From positions 48,888,001-48,952,000 of the forward strand of contig NC_134539.1 in the NCBI RefSeq assembly GCF_050624435.1: a DNA stretch of 64,000 bases, written 5' to 3'. This document shows positions 1-9,794 of the stretch, piece by piece (the stretch's first letter is position 1; each line of letters opens with the position of its first letter). The DNA is from Tenrec ecaudatus (lineage: Eukaryota; Chordata; Mammalia; Afrosoricida; Tenrecidae). The notes beneath the pieces were generated by a model. It saw only the letters and a program-made list of their open reading frames with translations. It ran no database searches and was not told the DNA's origin. A program made the translations under genes and the position numbers.

Positions 1-149
1 ACAAATCTAACATGAATAATAAGGTAAAACAAATAAAAACCATACTATCACGGGGAGGAAATATTAGAGAACTAGCTATGTGGTTGATCAGTGCTAAGGT
101 GCACCCTGGATTTTTTTCATCCCTTCAGTGTGGCATTTCTGAGAGGAAC

Positions 150-485
150 GGTCCAATTATCTTACAGGTGGGTTTTGGGTTGCCACTACGTTCATACTCC
201 TTTCACATCAATTTGGTTGCTTGTTTCTGAACTTCTGATACCTCTTCCCATAGACACCTTATGATCACACAGGCTGGTATGCTTCTTCCATGTGGGCTTT
301 CTTGCTTCCCTGCTAGATGGCCACTTGTTTAACTACATGCCTTTAAGACCTCAGATACTGTCATTTTTAATAGCTGGGCACTATCAGCTTTCTTCAACTT
401 TGCTTATGCACCCATTTTGTCTTCAGCAATTATGTCAGGAAGGTGACTATTACACAATGCCACATTATTAGAACAAACCATTCTT
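150..485 (-). repeat. LINE-like repeat (family B), 5' portion of its 3' region
   Basis: Matches in reverse the block at 21130-21380: the phrases equivalent to 'agaagcacaccagcctgt' and 'gatcatgaggtg' are recognisable. Decayed. Confidence 0.6.
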
Positions 486-559
486 GAACAGGGCTAAGAT
501 TTAAGTAGCGGTCCAAGGTCCATCTGCTTCCTTGTTGAAGTTGCATGAACACATACATA

Positions 560-1760
560 TATAGGTAACCCCTCCTCCCCTTGAAAAAAAGGAATTTTTT
601 TCAAAGCTATGTATTTAATTTTTTTTTTACAAAACAACCTTATCATCTTCATAGTACTCGTCACTACACTTAATACATTTGTCAAATCTGCAGTTCCACT
701 CTTGGAAACATTTTTCAAACTCATCATCTGTTTGGATGGCTGACAGCACCTCCCTCATTTTGTTTTTTTCTTCACCTCTTCTATATCATCGAATGACTGT
801 CCTTTAATGTCCCTCTGTATTCACAGAAACAAAATGACATCACATGTACTGAGGTCAGGTAAGTCAGGTGCATGGAGCAAGAGAGGCAGGCATTTTTTGA
901 CAAACAGTGGCACACTGAGATGGTCGTGTGAGCAGGTGCATTGTCATGGTGGCACAAGCAGTCCCCCTTCTATCACAAATCAAACCTTTGTTGTTGTTAT
1001 TGTTTCACACTGTTACGCTATCTTTTCAGGACCTCTAACCAGAAAGCTTGAGTAACAGTCTGACCTGGTGGAATAAACTCCAAATGCAATATCCCCCTCG
1101 CACAAAAAACAAAAACAAATAAGCATTGAGTTCACTTGACAAGCTTTTAGAGGATGAGGTGACGATGCGCCTACCACTTGGCTCAATTGATGTTTGGTTT
1201 CAGGGTTGTAAGAATAGCAGCATGTCTCACCACCAGTAATGACCTTGGGGAAAAAAGTTTGGGTCCCTTTGGAGCCACTCTTTCAAAGCACAGCATGTTT
1301 CCACTCGACACTTTTTCCAGGTCAGTCTGAACCCAGGGCACAAATTTCACGGCGACCCTTCTGATGTCCAAAGCTTCTGTTAAAATTCACTGCTTTGAAT
1401 CCTGGGATAGTCCATATATTTTCACATCTCTTCAGTGGTTCATCATCGGTCTTAAAGTGCAACTGCACGAATTTGGTCAATATTTTCATCCATTCGGGAA
1501 GTTCATGGACATCCAGAATGAGGATGGTCATCAATCGACATTTCACTTTTTTTGCAATGGGAAAAATCACTCATATACTTGAGTTTTTTCCCATAGTACT
1601 GTCCTTGTAAGCTGTGTTCAACATCACAACAGTTTCTGTGGTATTTTTCCTAAGCAGAAAACAAAATTTCACAGCTGCAAGCTGCTCTCTTAAATCAGCC
1701 ATCACCAAAAAGAAGGTTCAAGTGAAACTGCTTTTACAAAAGAATTCATTGTGACCGGAG
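560..1760 (-). mobile_element. decayed mariner-family DNA transposon
   Basis: The minus strand reads as a near full-length mariner transposase broken by many stops and frameshifts. The start is an ATG at 1702 leading into MADLREQ. VAVKFVPW appears near 1330-1370, a YNPETK-like stretch near 1200, the catalytic-region phrase HDNAPAH near 930-955, and the C-terminal F-x-x-W...DKCI block near 640-710. Mariner transposases use a DD34D catalytic triad; decay here excludes function. Confidence 0.8.
620..1702 (-). pseudogene. mariner transposase pseudogene
   Basis: About 1.08 kb, close to the usual 345-codon mariner gene. Coding similarity hops between frames: 1322-1570, then 1183-1371, then about 900-960, then 494-727. 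It cannot make a protein. Confidence 0.75.
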
Positions 1761-2074
1761 AGACCCTTCCCAGGAGACTCCACTGGGTGCACTAACTCAG
1801 AGCAAGTTGGGGGTCGGAGGGTTTGGGGCACCAGGGCTTTTTTCCATTTGGGGTGGGGGTACCCCTCATATATTTATATATATTTGTTCTTCTTTCCTCT
1901 TTTCTTTCCTCCTACCCCAACCTTATGTTTACTCATCATTCACCTCTCAGATACAATTCAATTTATTAAACTCGACCAGAGAAGCCACACTCTCCTTGAC
2001 ATCAATTTTATTATTTTTTTCCATGAACTTTTCTTTTTTATTAGTTGGGGCCATCAATTTTAGAACAGTTACTG

Positions 2075-2365
2075 TACCTGTCACGATTGGCTGATTTTAA
2101 ACCATGAAGTATTCGTTTGTTTTCAAATGACTATCTGCCTCTTGGTCCATGTTCAGGTCCCCCATGAGCATGATGAAGTATTCTTGAATTCTCATTTTTC
2201 ACAATGCTATGAATAGTTTGTAATGATCCACACAGTCAAATGCCCTTGTATCATCAACAAAGGGGTTGCGACCCACAAGTTGAGAACCACTGCTCTAGAG
2301 CAAGTTTCAGAGTCTCTTCTGACATTTTCTTTGATCTTTTCTTTCATTCTTGTCTTTTTAATGAC
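2075..2365 (-). mobile_element. RTE (BovB-like) LINE fragment, reverse-transcriptase part
   Basis: Antisense RTE sequence: phrases equivalent to 'gatccacacagtcaaatgc' are typical of afrotherian RTE LINEs. It continues at 2862 after an inserted solo LTR and holds a SPIN terminal remnant at 2257-2292. Confidence 0.7.
2257..2292. mobile_element. SPIN-type hAT terminal remnant
   Basis: Reads AGGGGTTGCGACCCACAAG then TTGAGAACCACTG, the SPIN right terminus, followed by CTCTAGAG, which fits hAT target preference. Only one end remains. Confidence 0.6.
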
Positions 2366-2856
2366 TGTGTTAGTCTCAGCTGACTAGAGAAACAATTTCA
2401 TAAGACACTGTTATGTGTGTAATAGAGAACTTTATATCGGAATAATTGTATATTAATAAAACATCCCAGCCTAGTCCAGAACAAATCTGAGGTTAGCCCA
2501 TATGCCAACACCAGTCTGCAAATTCCTTTTCAGACTCAAAACACGTGCAATGATGCCGAGTGCAGGAGGATCACAAGGCAGTGGGTGGAAAGTCTTGTGG
2601 ACCCAGTGGTGGTGGAAGCATCTTAGTGCTGGTGTGGTGCTTCACATGGCTCCATCAGCTCCAAGACTCTGGGTGCCATCAGTGTAGCTCCATGTGGCTT
2701 GTCAGCAGAAAGACAAAGCAGAGAGAGAGTGTCTGGCCTTCAGTGAGCTATTTATCTCCATCATGGCTCCAAATGAGGTCATCAAGCTGACAGGCTAGAC
2801 TCCACCCCTTCACGCTTAATAGTCTCAAATTGACACCAGATTATGTAATTACCACA
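2366..2856 (+). mobile_element. solo LTR, family A (TGTG...CACA)
   Basis: Inserted inside an RTE LINE. Flanks ATGAC (2361-2365) and ATAAC (2857-2861) match at 4 of 5 bases, a 5-bp target duplication. It shares its middle with the copies at 39547, 56185 and the minus copy at 4212-6405, but is an older subfamily with a different 3' end. Confidence 0.7.
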
Positions 2857-2861
2857 ATAAC

Positions 2862-3500
2862 CTTTTGCTTTCTTCATGTATGATGTACTTGAAGCCATCT
2901 CACAATTCTTTAGGTCTTTTGTCTTTGTTTTTCAATTTGTCAAATCTACTCTTGAGATCTTCTTAAAATCCAGGTGAGATACATTCAAGGTTATATTTGA
3001 CACTCATAAACTTCTTTTTATCTTCTTCAACATCAACCTGAACTTGCACATGAGCAATTAATGATCTGTTCACAGTCCCATCCACCCTACCCCCCGGCCT
3101 CACTGCGACTGCTGATATTGAGATTCTCCACGTGTCTTCCCACAGATGTAGTAAATTTGATTCCTGTGTATTCCACCTGGTAACATTCACATGTATTGTG
3201 ACTATTGATATTGTTGGAAAAATGTATGTGCAATGAAGGAATCATTGGTCTTGTAGAATTCTATAATTCAATCTCCAGCTTCATTTCTATCATAAGGACT
3301 AATTTTCCAACTACTGCTCTTTCTTCTGTTTCTAAGTTTTGCATCTCAATCGACAAGAATTGTCCATTCATCTTGACTGCATGTTTGATCAACTTTGGAC
3401 TGATGAGATCAGTAAATAGAATTCAATTCATCACTAGCTTTAGCGGTCGTCATTTGTCTGTCAGTTTGACTGTGTTGGCTTGTGTATCGCTGGGATCCTG
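2862..3500 (-). mobile_element. RTE LINE fragment, endonuclease part
   Basis: Continuation of the 2075 fragment. On the minus strand it matches the apurinic-endonuclease portion of BovB-like RTE, with many frame breaks. Confidence 0.7.
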
Positions 3501-3532
3501 GAAGGGATTTCACCAATATTTCAAATGCCAGC

Positions 3533-3735
3533 AAGGATCCCTAGTGGTATAGTGGTTACAAATTGGTCTGCTAACAGCAAGGTCAGCAGTTTGAAACCAT
3601 CAGGTGTTCCTTGGGAAAACAAAAAGGCTTTCCACTCTCATAAAGAGTTACAGTCTCAGACACCCATGGAGATAGTTCTACTCTGTCCTATAGGGGGCCT
3701 ATGAGTCAGCACAGACTTCATTGCAGTGACTTTGA
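3533..3735 (+). repeat. AfroSINE (tRNA-derived SINE)
   Basis: Head resembling GGAGCCCTGGTGG(C/T)GTAGTGG with A and B box remnants, and tail resembling CTATGAGTCGG...TGGCAGTGA. Confidence 0.85.
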
Positions 3736-3889
3736 GGCCAATACCAGCAGAATACCCAAGATTAATAGATTTCAGTGGAGCTTCCAGACTAAGAAATTGG
3801 CCATCCACTTATAAGGCCTGAGCCAGTGAAAACATTATGAACAGCAGAACATTGTCAGATATAGTGGCCAAAAATGAGCCCTTCAGGTA

Positions 3890-4071
3890 GGAAAATCCAC
3901 TGTCATCAAATCGAATCCAACTCATAGAGACCCGTAGGACAGAGTAGAATTGCCCCTGTGGGTTATCTGAGACTGTAACTGTTTCTGAGAGTGAAAGTTT
4001 CATCCTTTCCCCTTAAGAATGCATGGCAGTTATGAACTGGAGATCTTGTGGTTAGCAGCCCCCAGGGCTCC
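3890..4071 (-). repeat. AfroSINE
   Basis: Reverse-oriented copy, ending in GGGCTCC at 4071. Confidence 0.8.
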
Positions 4072-4326
4072 TTTTCAGGTCAGAAAACTCAAAAACCAAA
4101 CTCTCTGCCATCAAGTATATGCCGACTCATAGCCAGCCTATAGGACAGGCAAAACTGCCCCTGAGATTTTCTGAGACTGTGGCTTTTTACAAGACTAGGA
4201 AGTTCTCTCTTTGTGGCAGTTACATAATCTCCTGTCAACTTGTGAAGGGGTGGAGTCTAGTCTGTCAATCAGGTCATAGTCAAAGAGGCCTCTCTGTGGA
4301 CATGGCCTTCTCCTGAGGATTCTGGG

Positions 4327-4643
4327 TGTTGAAGACCATTAAGACTCAGCCTTGAAATGGCTGGGAAGGCTCATTGACCTATGTGTCAGTGTTTGCTGAT
4401 TTCTTCTGTGACTTAACGTTCTGAACAGACTGTTCAGAACAAGAACAAGGAGGTGAGAAAGTTCTGGGAGAAAATGGTTGTTTAATTTTCTCAAGGATGT
4501 CTGGCTTGGCCAAAGATAGGGTTGCTATGTGTATCAAATTTGTTTGCTTAACAATGAGATAATTTACCCCGCGTTGTTTCTGTATGGATATAAGGAGTAT
4601 GTAGAATAAACTTGTGGCTTCAGTATTCACTGTTGCCCTCCCA
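4327..4643 (+). repeat. 5' LTR of the ERV, truncated
   Basis: Begins TGTTGAAG and aligns to 5613-5923. The last 77 bp of U5 present in the 3' LTR were lost with the internal deletion that joins 4643 to env. AATAAA is retained near 4606. Confidence 0.85.
4423..4435. promoter_or_regulatory. steroid-receptor palindrome in 5' LTR
   Basis: GAACAGACTGTTC is a perfect inverted repeat with 3-bp spacing, matching the glucocorticoid/progesterone response element core GAACAnnnTGTTC. Confidence 0.6.
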
Positions 4644-4644
4644 A

Positions 4645-5420
4645 TAATTTATGCTGCCAGTGAATATTACTGGGTCTTGGTATTCAGAAAGAGGGTTACA
4701 GGTATTAGAAGAGATTGAGAAAGCATTAACCAGACCTAAGCACTTTGTAGGTTTGGTTATCGCAAGAATTTTAGCTATATTATGTTTAGTTGCTACTGCT
4801 ACTACTGCAGCAATTGTACTTTCACAAAACATACAAACTGCCCACTTTGTAAATGAATTATCCAAAAATGTGACTAATGTGTTGGGTACTCACGAAGATA
4901 TAGACAGGAAGTTAGAACAAAAAGTAAATGCTCTTAGGACATGGTCATCAATTTAAGAGACGAGGTGCAGGGGCTTAAGGCCAGGTCTAGTCTACAGTGC
5001 CATGCTGTATTTACATGGATCTGTGTTACTCCTAAACAGTACAACAGCAGTCAGCATCGCTGGATTAAAGTGAAAAAGTATCTTCAAGGTATTTGGCATA
5101 ATGCTAATGATTCTTTAGATTGATTACAACTCCATCAAGAAATATTATCCATAAAAGATACTAAGTCTCTTGATTTTGTTGCCACTAAGGTGGCTGAGGA
5201 TGGGCTCCAGCATTTTCTCGATGCTTTCCCTTCGTTAGGAAGTCTCGGAGGCCCGCCTCACATGCTGACGTCCATGGTCACAGCGGGAGAGTGTGTATTG
5301 TTGGTCTTATGCATACTCCCTATGAAACTGTGCAAGGTTATGGTTGAATTATTGGCCTTAAGAACAAAGCTTCATAAAGTGCTCCTGTGCACTTTGCCCC
5401 TTTCCCAAACAGGGGTTTAA
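4645..5420 (+). pseudogene. ERV env remnant (transmembrane subunit)
   Basis: The first open stretch (4651-4956, 101 codons) has a hydrophobic, Ala/Thr-rich fusion-peptide-like segment followed by a helical heptad region of the betaretroviral/HERV-K type. A stop at about 4954 ends it. Further similarity, including a Cys-containing loop and a membrane-spanning hydrophobic run near 5265-5345, continues in other frames to a stop at about 5420. The surface subunit is missing, so this is a broken relic. Confidence 0.8.
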
Positions 5421-5598
5421 GGTGGGGGGTGGTTAGTCAGAGACAGGTAAGATCGAGTCTGAGTTTCCAAAACTAAGACAGGTCACAGTCGCCTGGAGGA
5501 CTGTGACTGATGATGGGTAAGGGCGATTTCAGGACTCGTCAACTTAAGACAGGCACAGTCATCTGTCAATGTTTTGAATAAAAGCATCTTCAGTAAAT

Positions 5599-5612
5599 AG
5601 AAAAGGGGGAGA
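5599..5612 (+). other. ERV polypurine tract
   Basis: AGAAAAGGGGGAGA lies directly before the 3' LTR, where plus-strand priming is expected. Confidence 0.8.
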
Positions 5613-6000
5613 TGTTGAAGGCCATTAAGACTCAGCCTTGAAACGGCTGAAAAGTCTCATTGACCTATGTGTCAGTGTTTGCTGATTTCTTCTGTGACTT
5701 AATGTTTTGAACAGACTGTTCAGAACAAGAACATATACAAGTTCTGGGAGAAAAAGGTTGTTTAATTTTCTCAAGGATGACTGGCTTGGCCAAAGATAGA
5801 GTTGCTCTGTGTATCAAATGTGCTTGCTTAACAATGAGATAATTAACCCCATGTTGTTTCTGTATGGATATAAGGAGTGTATAGAATAAACTTGTGGCTT
5901 CAGTATTCACTGTTGCCCTCCCAGTACTTTCTGTCTCTCTTTTCCCCTTAATTCCCACTCCTCCTTTCAGGACTGTTCGACTCATCAGCTGGCTCCAACA
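5613..6000 (+). repeat. 3' LTR of the ERV, full length
   Basis: 388 bp, TG...CA, directly after the polypurine tract. AATAAA near 5885 marks the R region and a pyrimidine-rich U5 follows. Confidence 0.85.
5709..5721. promoter_or_regulatory. steroid-receptor palindrome in 3' LTR
   Basis: Same GAACAGACTGTTC palindrome, unchanged although the two LTRs have diverged elsewhere. Confidence 0.6.
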
Positions 6001-6599
6001 TATGGGAACTCCTTTCTTCCTCCTGGGATGCGGGAGACACACTCTCTCTGCGACACATTCCTATTGACAAGTCACATGGAGCTACACTGATGGAAGCCAG
6101 AGCCCTGAAGCCGGAGAAGCCATGTGGAAACCCACGCCAGTGCTGAGATACTTCCACCACCACTGGATCCACAAGACTTTCCACCTACTGACCTGTGATC
6201 TTCCTGTGTTCAGGATCATTGCATAGCTCTGTGAGTCTAAAGAGGAAATGTATGGGCTAGTATCGACATAAGGGGTAATATTGGACTGATGGACTTGATC
6301 TGGACTGGGCTGGGCTGTTTTCTTAATGTACAATTGGTCTTTTATATAAAAGTCTTTCTTGAACATATAAGTGTCTATGAATTTGTTTTCCTAGTCAAAG
6401 ATACAATCTTTCTCTCCACAGCAGCTTGGGGTTTTGACTTTGTGGATTGTAACCCAACACGTAACCACTCTGCTCCTAGGGCTCCTTTTTCAGGTCAGAA
6501 AGCACTCAAAATGAGACCGAGGAAGCACTGCTTTCTCAAAGAAGAGTCGATCCTAATAACTTACATGGAGTAAAGCTTTCAGAAGGTTCATTTGTTGAC

Positions 6600-7270
6600 A
6601 GTGCACTACTCAAAATGAGAAGAAACAGTAGCAAACATCTATTAGTAATCAGGATGTAAATGTATGATATATGAATCTAGGAAAATTGGAAGTTGTCCAA
6701 AAAGGAAAGGAATGCATAAAGATTGATATCTTAGGCACTGAAAAGAGAGACAAAACCAGCCCTCTCACTGCCATCAAGGTGATTCTGACTCATAATGAGT
6801 CTATGGGACAAGGAAGGATGGCCCTGTGAGTTTCTGAGACCGTCAATCTTTAGGAGAGTGGAAAGCAGTGGAAGGCCTGTGGTTTCAAGCTGCTGACCTT
6901 GTGGTTAGCAGCTCAGCAAATAACCCACTGTCTCCAGAACTCCATCCCAGGTTAATAGTGAGCTGAAATGGACTGATATTGGCCATTTTGAATCAGACAA
7001 TGATGTGGTTTACTATGCTGGCTGAGAACGACAAATTCAAAATGAATGGCATCTCATTAATCACCAAAGCGAACATTTGAAAATCTGTCTCGAAGTTCAA
7101 TGCTGCCTGTGATAGCATAATATCTGTACACATACAACGAAGTTCAGTTAATACAACTATTATTCAAATTTACATACCAACCACTACAGCCAGCAATGAA
7201 GAAGTGGACAAATTCCACCAACTTCACCAGTCTGCAATTGGTTAAATATGCGATCAAGATGCATTGAAAG
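6600..7270 (+). mobile_element. RTE LINE fragment (5' / endonuclease region) with inserted SINE
   Basis: Sense RTE phrases such as 'ggaaaattggaagttgtcc' before and 'gagctgaaatggactgata' after the SINE at 6753-6945. It resumes briefly at 7495-7546. Decayed. Confidence 0.7.
6753..6945 (-). repeat. AfroSINE inside RTE
   Basis: Reverse copy; the RTE continues on both sides. Confidence 0.8.
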
Positions 7271-7292
7271 ACACCCCTTACCCCCCAAACAA

Positions 7293-7465
7293 CTCCCTGC
7301 CATCAGTCAATGCTGACTCGTAGGGGTGTGGGTGTGGGTTTGGGAGACAGCAACTGTTCACAGGAGTAGAAAGCCCAGACTTTCTCCCATGGAGCTGTTG
7401 CTGGTTTCAAACGGGGCATTATGCAGCCCAACTCTAACCACTGCTCCGCCCCCCTGGGCGCCATG
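7293..7465 (-). repeat. AfroSINE
   Basis: Reverse copy, with a GT-rich expansion in the tail region. Confidence 0.75.
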
Positions 7466-7558
7466 GAGGGAACAGTGGTGGAAAATACAGCCTTGGTGAT
7501 AGAAATGAAGCTGAAGATCGCTGATAAGATTTTGCAAGTGTGCCTTTGAAATGCTAAG

Positions 7559-8142
7559 CTACGGACACCCCCTTACAGAAGGGTCTTGGGGAGGAGGCAG
7601 CCAGTAAGGCTGCAGTATAGCACCAAACGAAACATACAACTAATGCTTCCCCCCACCCCGCCCCCCAGTCCCCGCCCCCACTATCACGATCCCAAATCTA
7701 CCTTACAAATCCGGCTAGACCAGAGCATGTACACGGCTACAGATAACAGCTGGAAACACAGGGAATCCAGGACAGATAAATCCCACAGGACCAATATTAA
7801 GAGTAGCCTTACCTGGAGGGTAAGGGGACTTGTGGGGGGAGATAGGGGGAAACAAACACAATGATATATGTATAACCCCCTCCCAGGGGGACAAATAACA
7901 GAGAACTGGGTGAAGGGAGACATTGGTCAGTGTACGACATGAAAAAAAAATTGATAAATTATCAAGGGTTCATGAGGGAGGGTGGGTGGGCGAGGGAAAA
8001 TGAGGAGCTGATACCAAGGGTTCAAGTAGCAAGGAAATGTTTTTAAAATGATAATAGCAGCAAATGTACAAAAGTACTTGTATGGGTTGTGATAACAGCT
8101 GTTAAGAGCCCCTAAGAGAATGTTTTTATTTTTAAAATGCTA
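7559..8142 (+). mobile_element. LINE-like 3' end (family B), A-rich tail
   Basis: Same family as 16472-17033, 21060-21958 and 48577-49265: 'taccttacaaatccggctag', 'ctggaaacacagggaatcc', 'gggtgaagggagacat', then an A-rich end. Most likely the 3' UTR of an afrotherian L1-type LINE. Confidence 0.7.
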
Positions 8143-8814
8143 AGCTACGATAGTGTTTTAAAAATTCCTTCTGTAATGGGATTTTGAAGTAAGTATTCCA
8201 TTTTTGCTTTAACTTTAGATTATCATTCAGAAATTCTCAACAATGGGTGTTTGGTTCTTTTTCACGACCTTTACATGGGCAAATAAAGGAGTACCAAAAT
8301 TCAGGTTTGGTTCTTAATAAGAACATTAACTGATGGCAGTTTACCATTTGATGCCAGATTGTGGAAGCTCATTCAGCCAATATTAATTATAATAAAACAA
8401 ACAAGCTCTTTGTCTCCCACTATTAAATTCAATGTTGAGACCTCTCAAGGGAGGTCATGGATTATTTAAAGGGAAATCATTGGAAATATAAACATTGTTC
8501 AAACACCAAACAATTGAGAAACAATGTAAACTCATCTATGGCTAAACAAACAAAAAGGTTGCGCACTAGATGAAAAAGATCCTCTGTACTGGTTTAAAAC
8601 TAGGAATGTATATTGTTACCTTTGAAATAAGGTGTATCGATTTGGAGTAGCCATGTTTCAGAAGCCCCAGATGTAGCTAGTGGCTACCGTACTGAACTGG
8701 CCCTTCTTAAAGGATTTCAATATTAACGGTTTTCTTTGCATTTTGAGATTAATCATTGCCTTCATATTGCACACGATGACAAAAGCGCTTACAGATCCGT
8801 GAGACACACGAATA
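8143..8814. other. upstream flank, nothing recognised
   Basis: AT-rich DNA between the last upstream repeat and the CpG island. No gene or familiar repeat seen; distal promoter elements could lie here. Confidence 0.5.
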
Positions 8815-9247
8815 TGGGAGCATTCTCAGCTCCGTCGGAGCTCCACGGCGTTAAAAGCAGGGAGGTGGGGATGGCGACAGGGAAGCCCTGCGCCCTGGAA
8901 CGTGGCCCGGAGGCGGCGGCCCCCGGCCGCTCCGAGCAACGCCGCGGGGGAGGCTGCGGACAGCGTCGGAAACCCGACCCGAGTTGAGAGCGGCGGGACC
9001 CGGCCGGCAGCCCCGTCGCTCCACCGGGCGCTCGGGAGTCGGGCACTAGGGGCGCAGCCTCCGAGCCCCACACTGGGCCTCGCGCACCGAGGCCGACGCG
9101 AGCGCGGGGACCAAGAGGAGCCCGGGAAGCCCCGCGGGCGGCCAGCAGAAGCCGCCCCGGGCGCGCTCCCGGCAGTGACGCCACTGGCGCCCGGGCGGGA
9201 GGCGCAGCGCGCACCGCCCCCCGAGAGGCGGGCCCGGCGGCGGCGGA

Positions 9248-9270
9248 GGGCGGGGCGGGGCGGGGCGCGG
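9248..9270 (+). promoter_or_regulatory. overlapping GC boxes (Sp1-type)
   Basis: Tandem GGGCGGGGC units about 430 nt upstream of the ATG, in the densest part of the CpG island. Confidence 0.6.
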
Positions 9271-9696
9271 CCGGGCTGGCCATGGGGTCCAGGAGCGGGC
9301 GGGACTCCGGTTTCGATTAGTGCGTGTCGCTGCGGCAGCTGGAGGAGGCTGGGGAGGCGCGCGGGCCCCGGAGGTCAGCGGGGAGGCGGCGGCGGCGGCG
9401 TCAGCGGGCAGGGCCCGGCGAGGGTCTGGAGCGGAGGGCCACGCCGGAGCGAGGGGACCACGGCCGCCGAGCCCACCGAGCCCGGCCACCGCCGCAGCGG
9501 CGGCCGCGAGCGCGCCGAGCGAGGGCGCGCGCTCGGGGGCGCGCGCAGCCTGCCCGCCTCTTCCGTCGGCACCCCCTCGTCCCCTTCCTTTCCCACCTTC
9601 GTCTCCCTCGCAGCGCCCCCGCGCCGGCCGCCCACCCCGACGGCCTACTGTGCGCGCGCTGTCCGCGGCGGCCGGATCGGGCCGGCGGGCCGGGGG

Positions 9697-9794
9697 ATGG
9701 CGCTGCTGGACCTGGCGCTGGAGGGCATGGCCGTCTTCGGGCTCATCCTCTTTCTGGTGCTGTGGCTGATGCACTTCATGGCTATCATCTACAC
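9697..9794 (+). CDS. UGCG: UGCG coding exon 1
   Basis: Encodes the start methionine and the N-terminal signal-anchor ([10 protein letters not shown] followed by a leucine-rich hydrophobic run). The 98 nt end in the Thr codon split AC|G, followed by the donor GTGAGT. It lies in the CpG island. Confidence 0.97.

Larger units (their letters stand above)
4327..6000 (+). mobile_element. class II (betaretrovirus-like) endogenous retrovirus, internally deleted
   Basis: Order: 5' LTR (4327-4643, lacking its last ~77 bp), a remnant of the env transmembrane subunit, an untranslated stretch with a repeated AAGACAGG..ACAGTC motif (5482, 5545), polypurine tract (5599-5612), full 3' LTR (5613-6000). Flanks TCTGGG (4321-4326) and TATGGG (6001-6006) form a 6-bp target duplication with one mismatch, a size typical of class II ERVs. 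Primer-binding site, gag, pro, pol and env surface subunit are gone. The two LTRs differ at about 20 positions over the shared ~310 bp (eye count), so the insertion is old. It cannot replicate. Confidence 0.85.
4212..6405 (-). mobile_element. solo LTR, family A, interrupted by an ERV
   Basis: The left flank CTCTT (4207-4211) and right flank ATCTT (6406-6410) match 4 of 5. Removing the ERV (4327-6000) and one 6-bp duplication leaves 514 bp, the same as the intact copies (515 and 520 bp). This agreement fixes the boundaries of both elements. Confidence 0.8.
4095..6484 (-). repeat. AfroSINE split by a nested LTR and ERV
   Basis: Two halves of one reverse SINE lie at 4095-4211 and 6411-6484. The outer flanks match: TTTTCAGGTCAGAAA at 4072-4086 and again at 6486-6500, both followed by an ACTCAAAA motif. 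This is a long target duplication of the LINE-mobilised kind. Everything between 4212 and 6405 inserted later. Confidence 0.75.

Noticed and set aside
4651-4956. Possible domesticated envelope (syncytin-like) gene
   Set aside because: Only ~100 codons are open, the surface subunit is missing and the rest is in other frames.
5921-5923. End of the 3' LTR at the CCA where the two LTRs stop matching
   Set aside because: It gave no target duplication. Extending the LTR to 6000 gives TG...CA ends, a 6-bp duplication and the correct length for the host LTR, so the left LTR is simply truncated.
5988-6006. Primer-binding-site-like TGGCTCCAACA after the right LTR
   Set aside because: It resembles a tRNA-Lys site only with gaps. 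The nested-insertion arithmetic shows it is the last part of the LTR plus flank.
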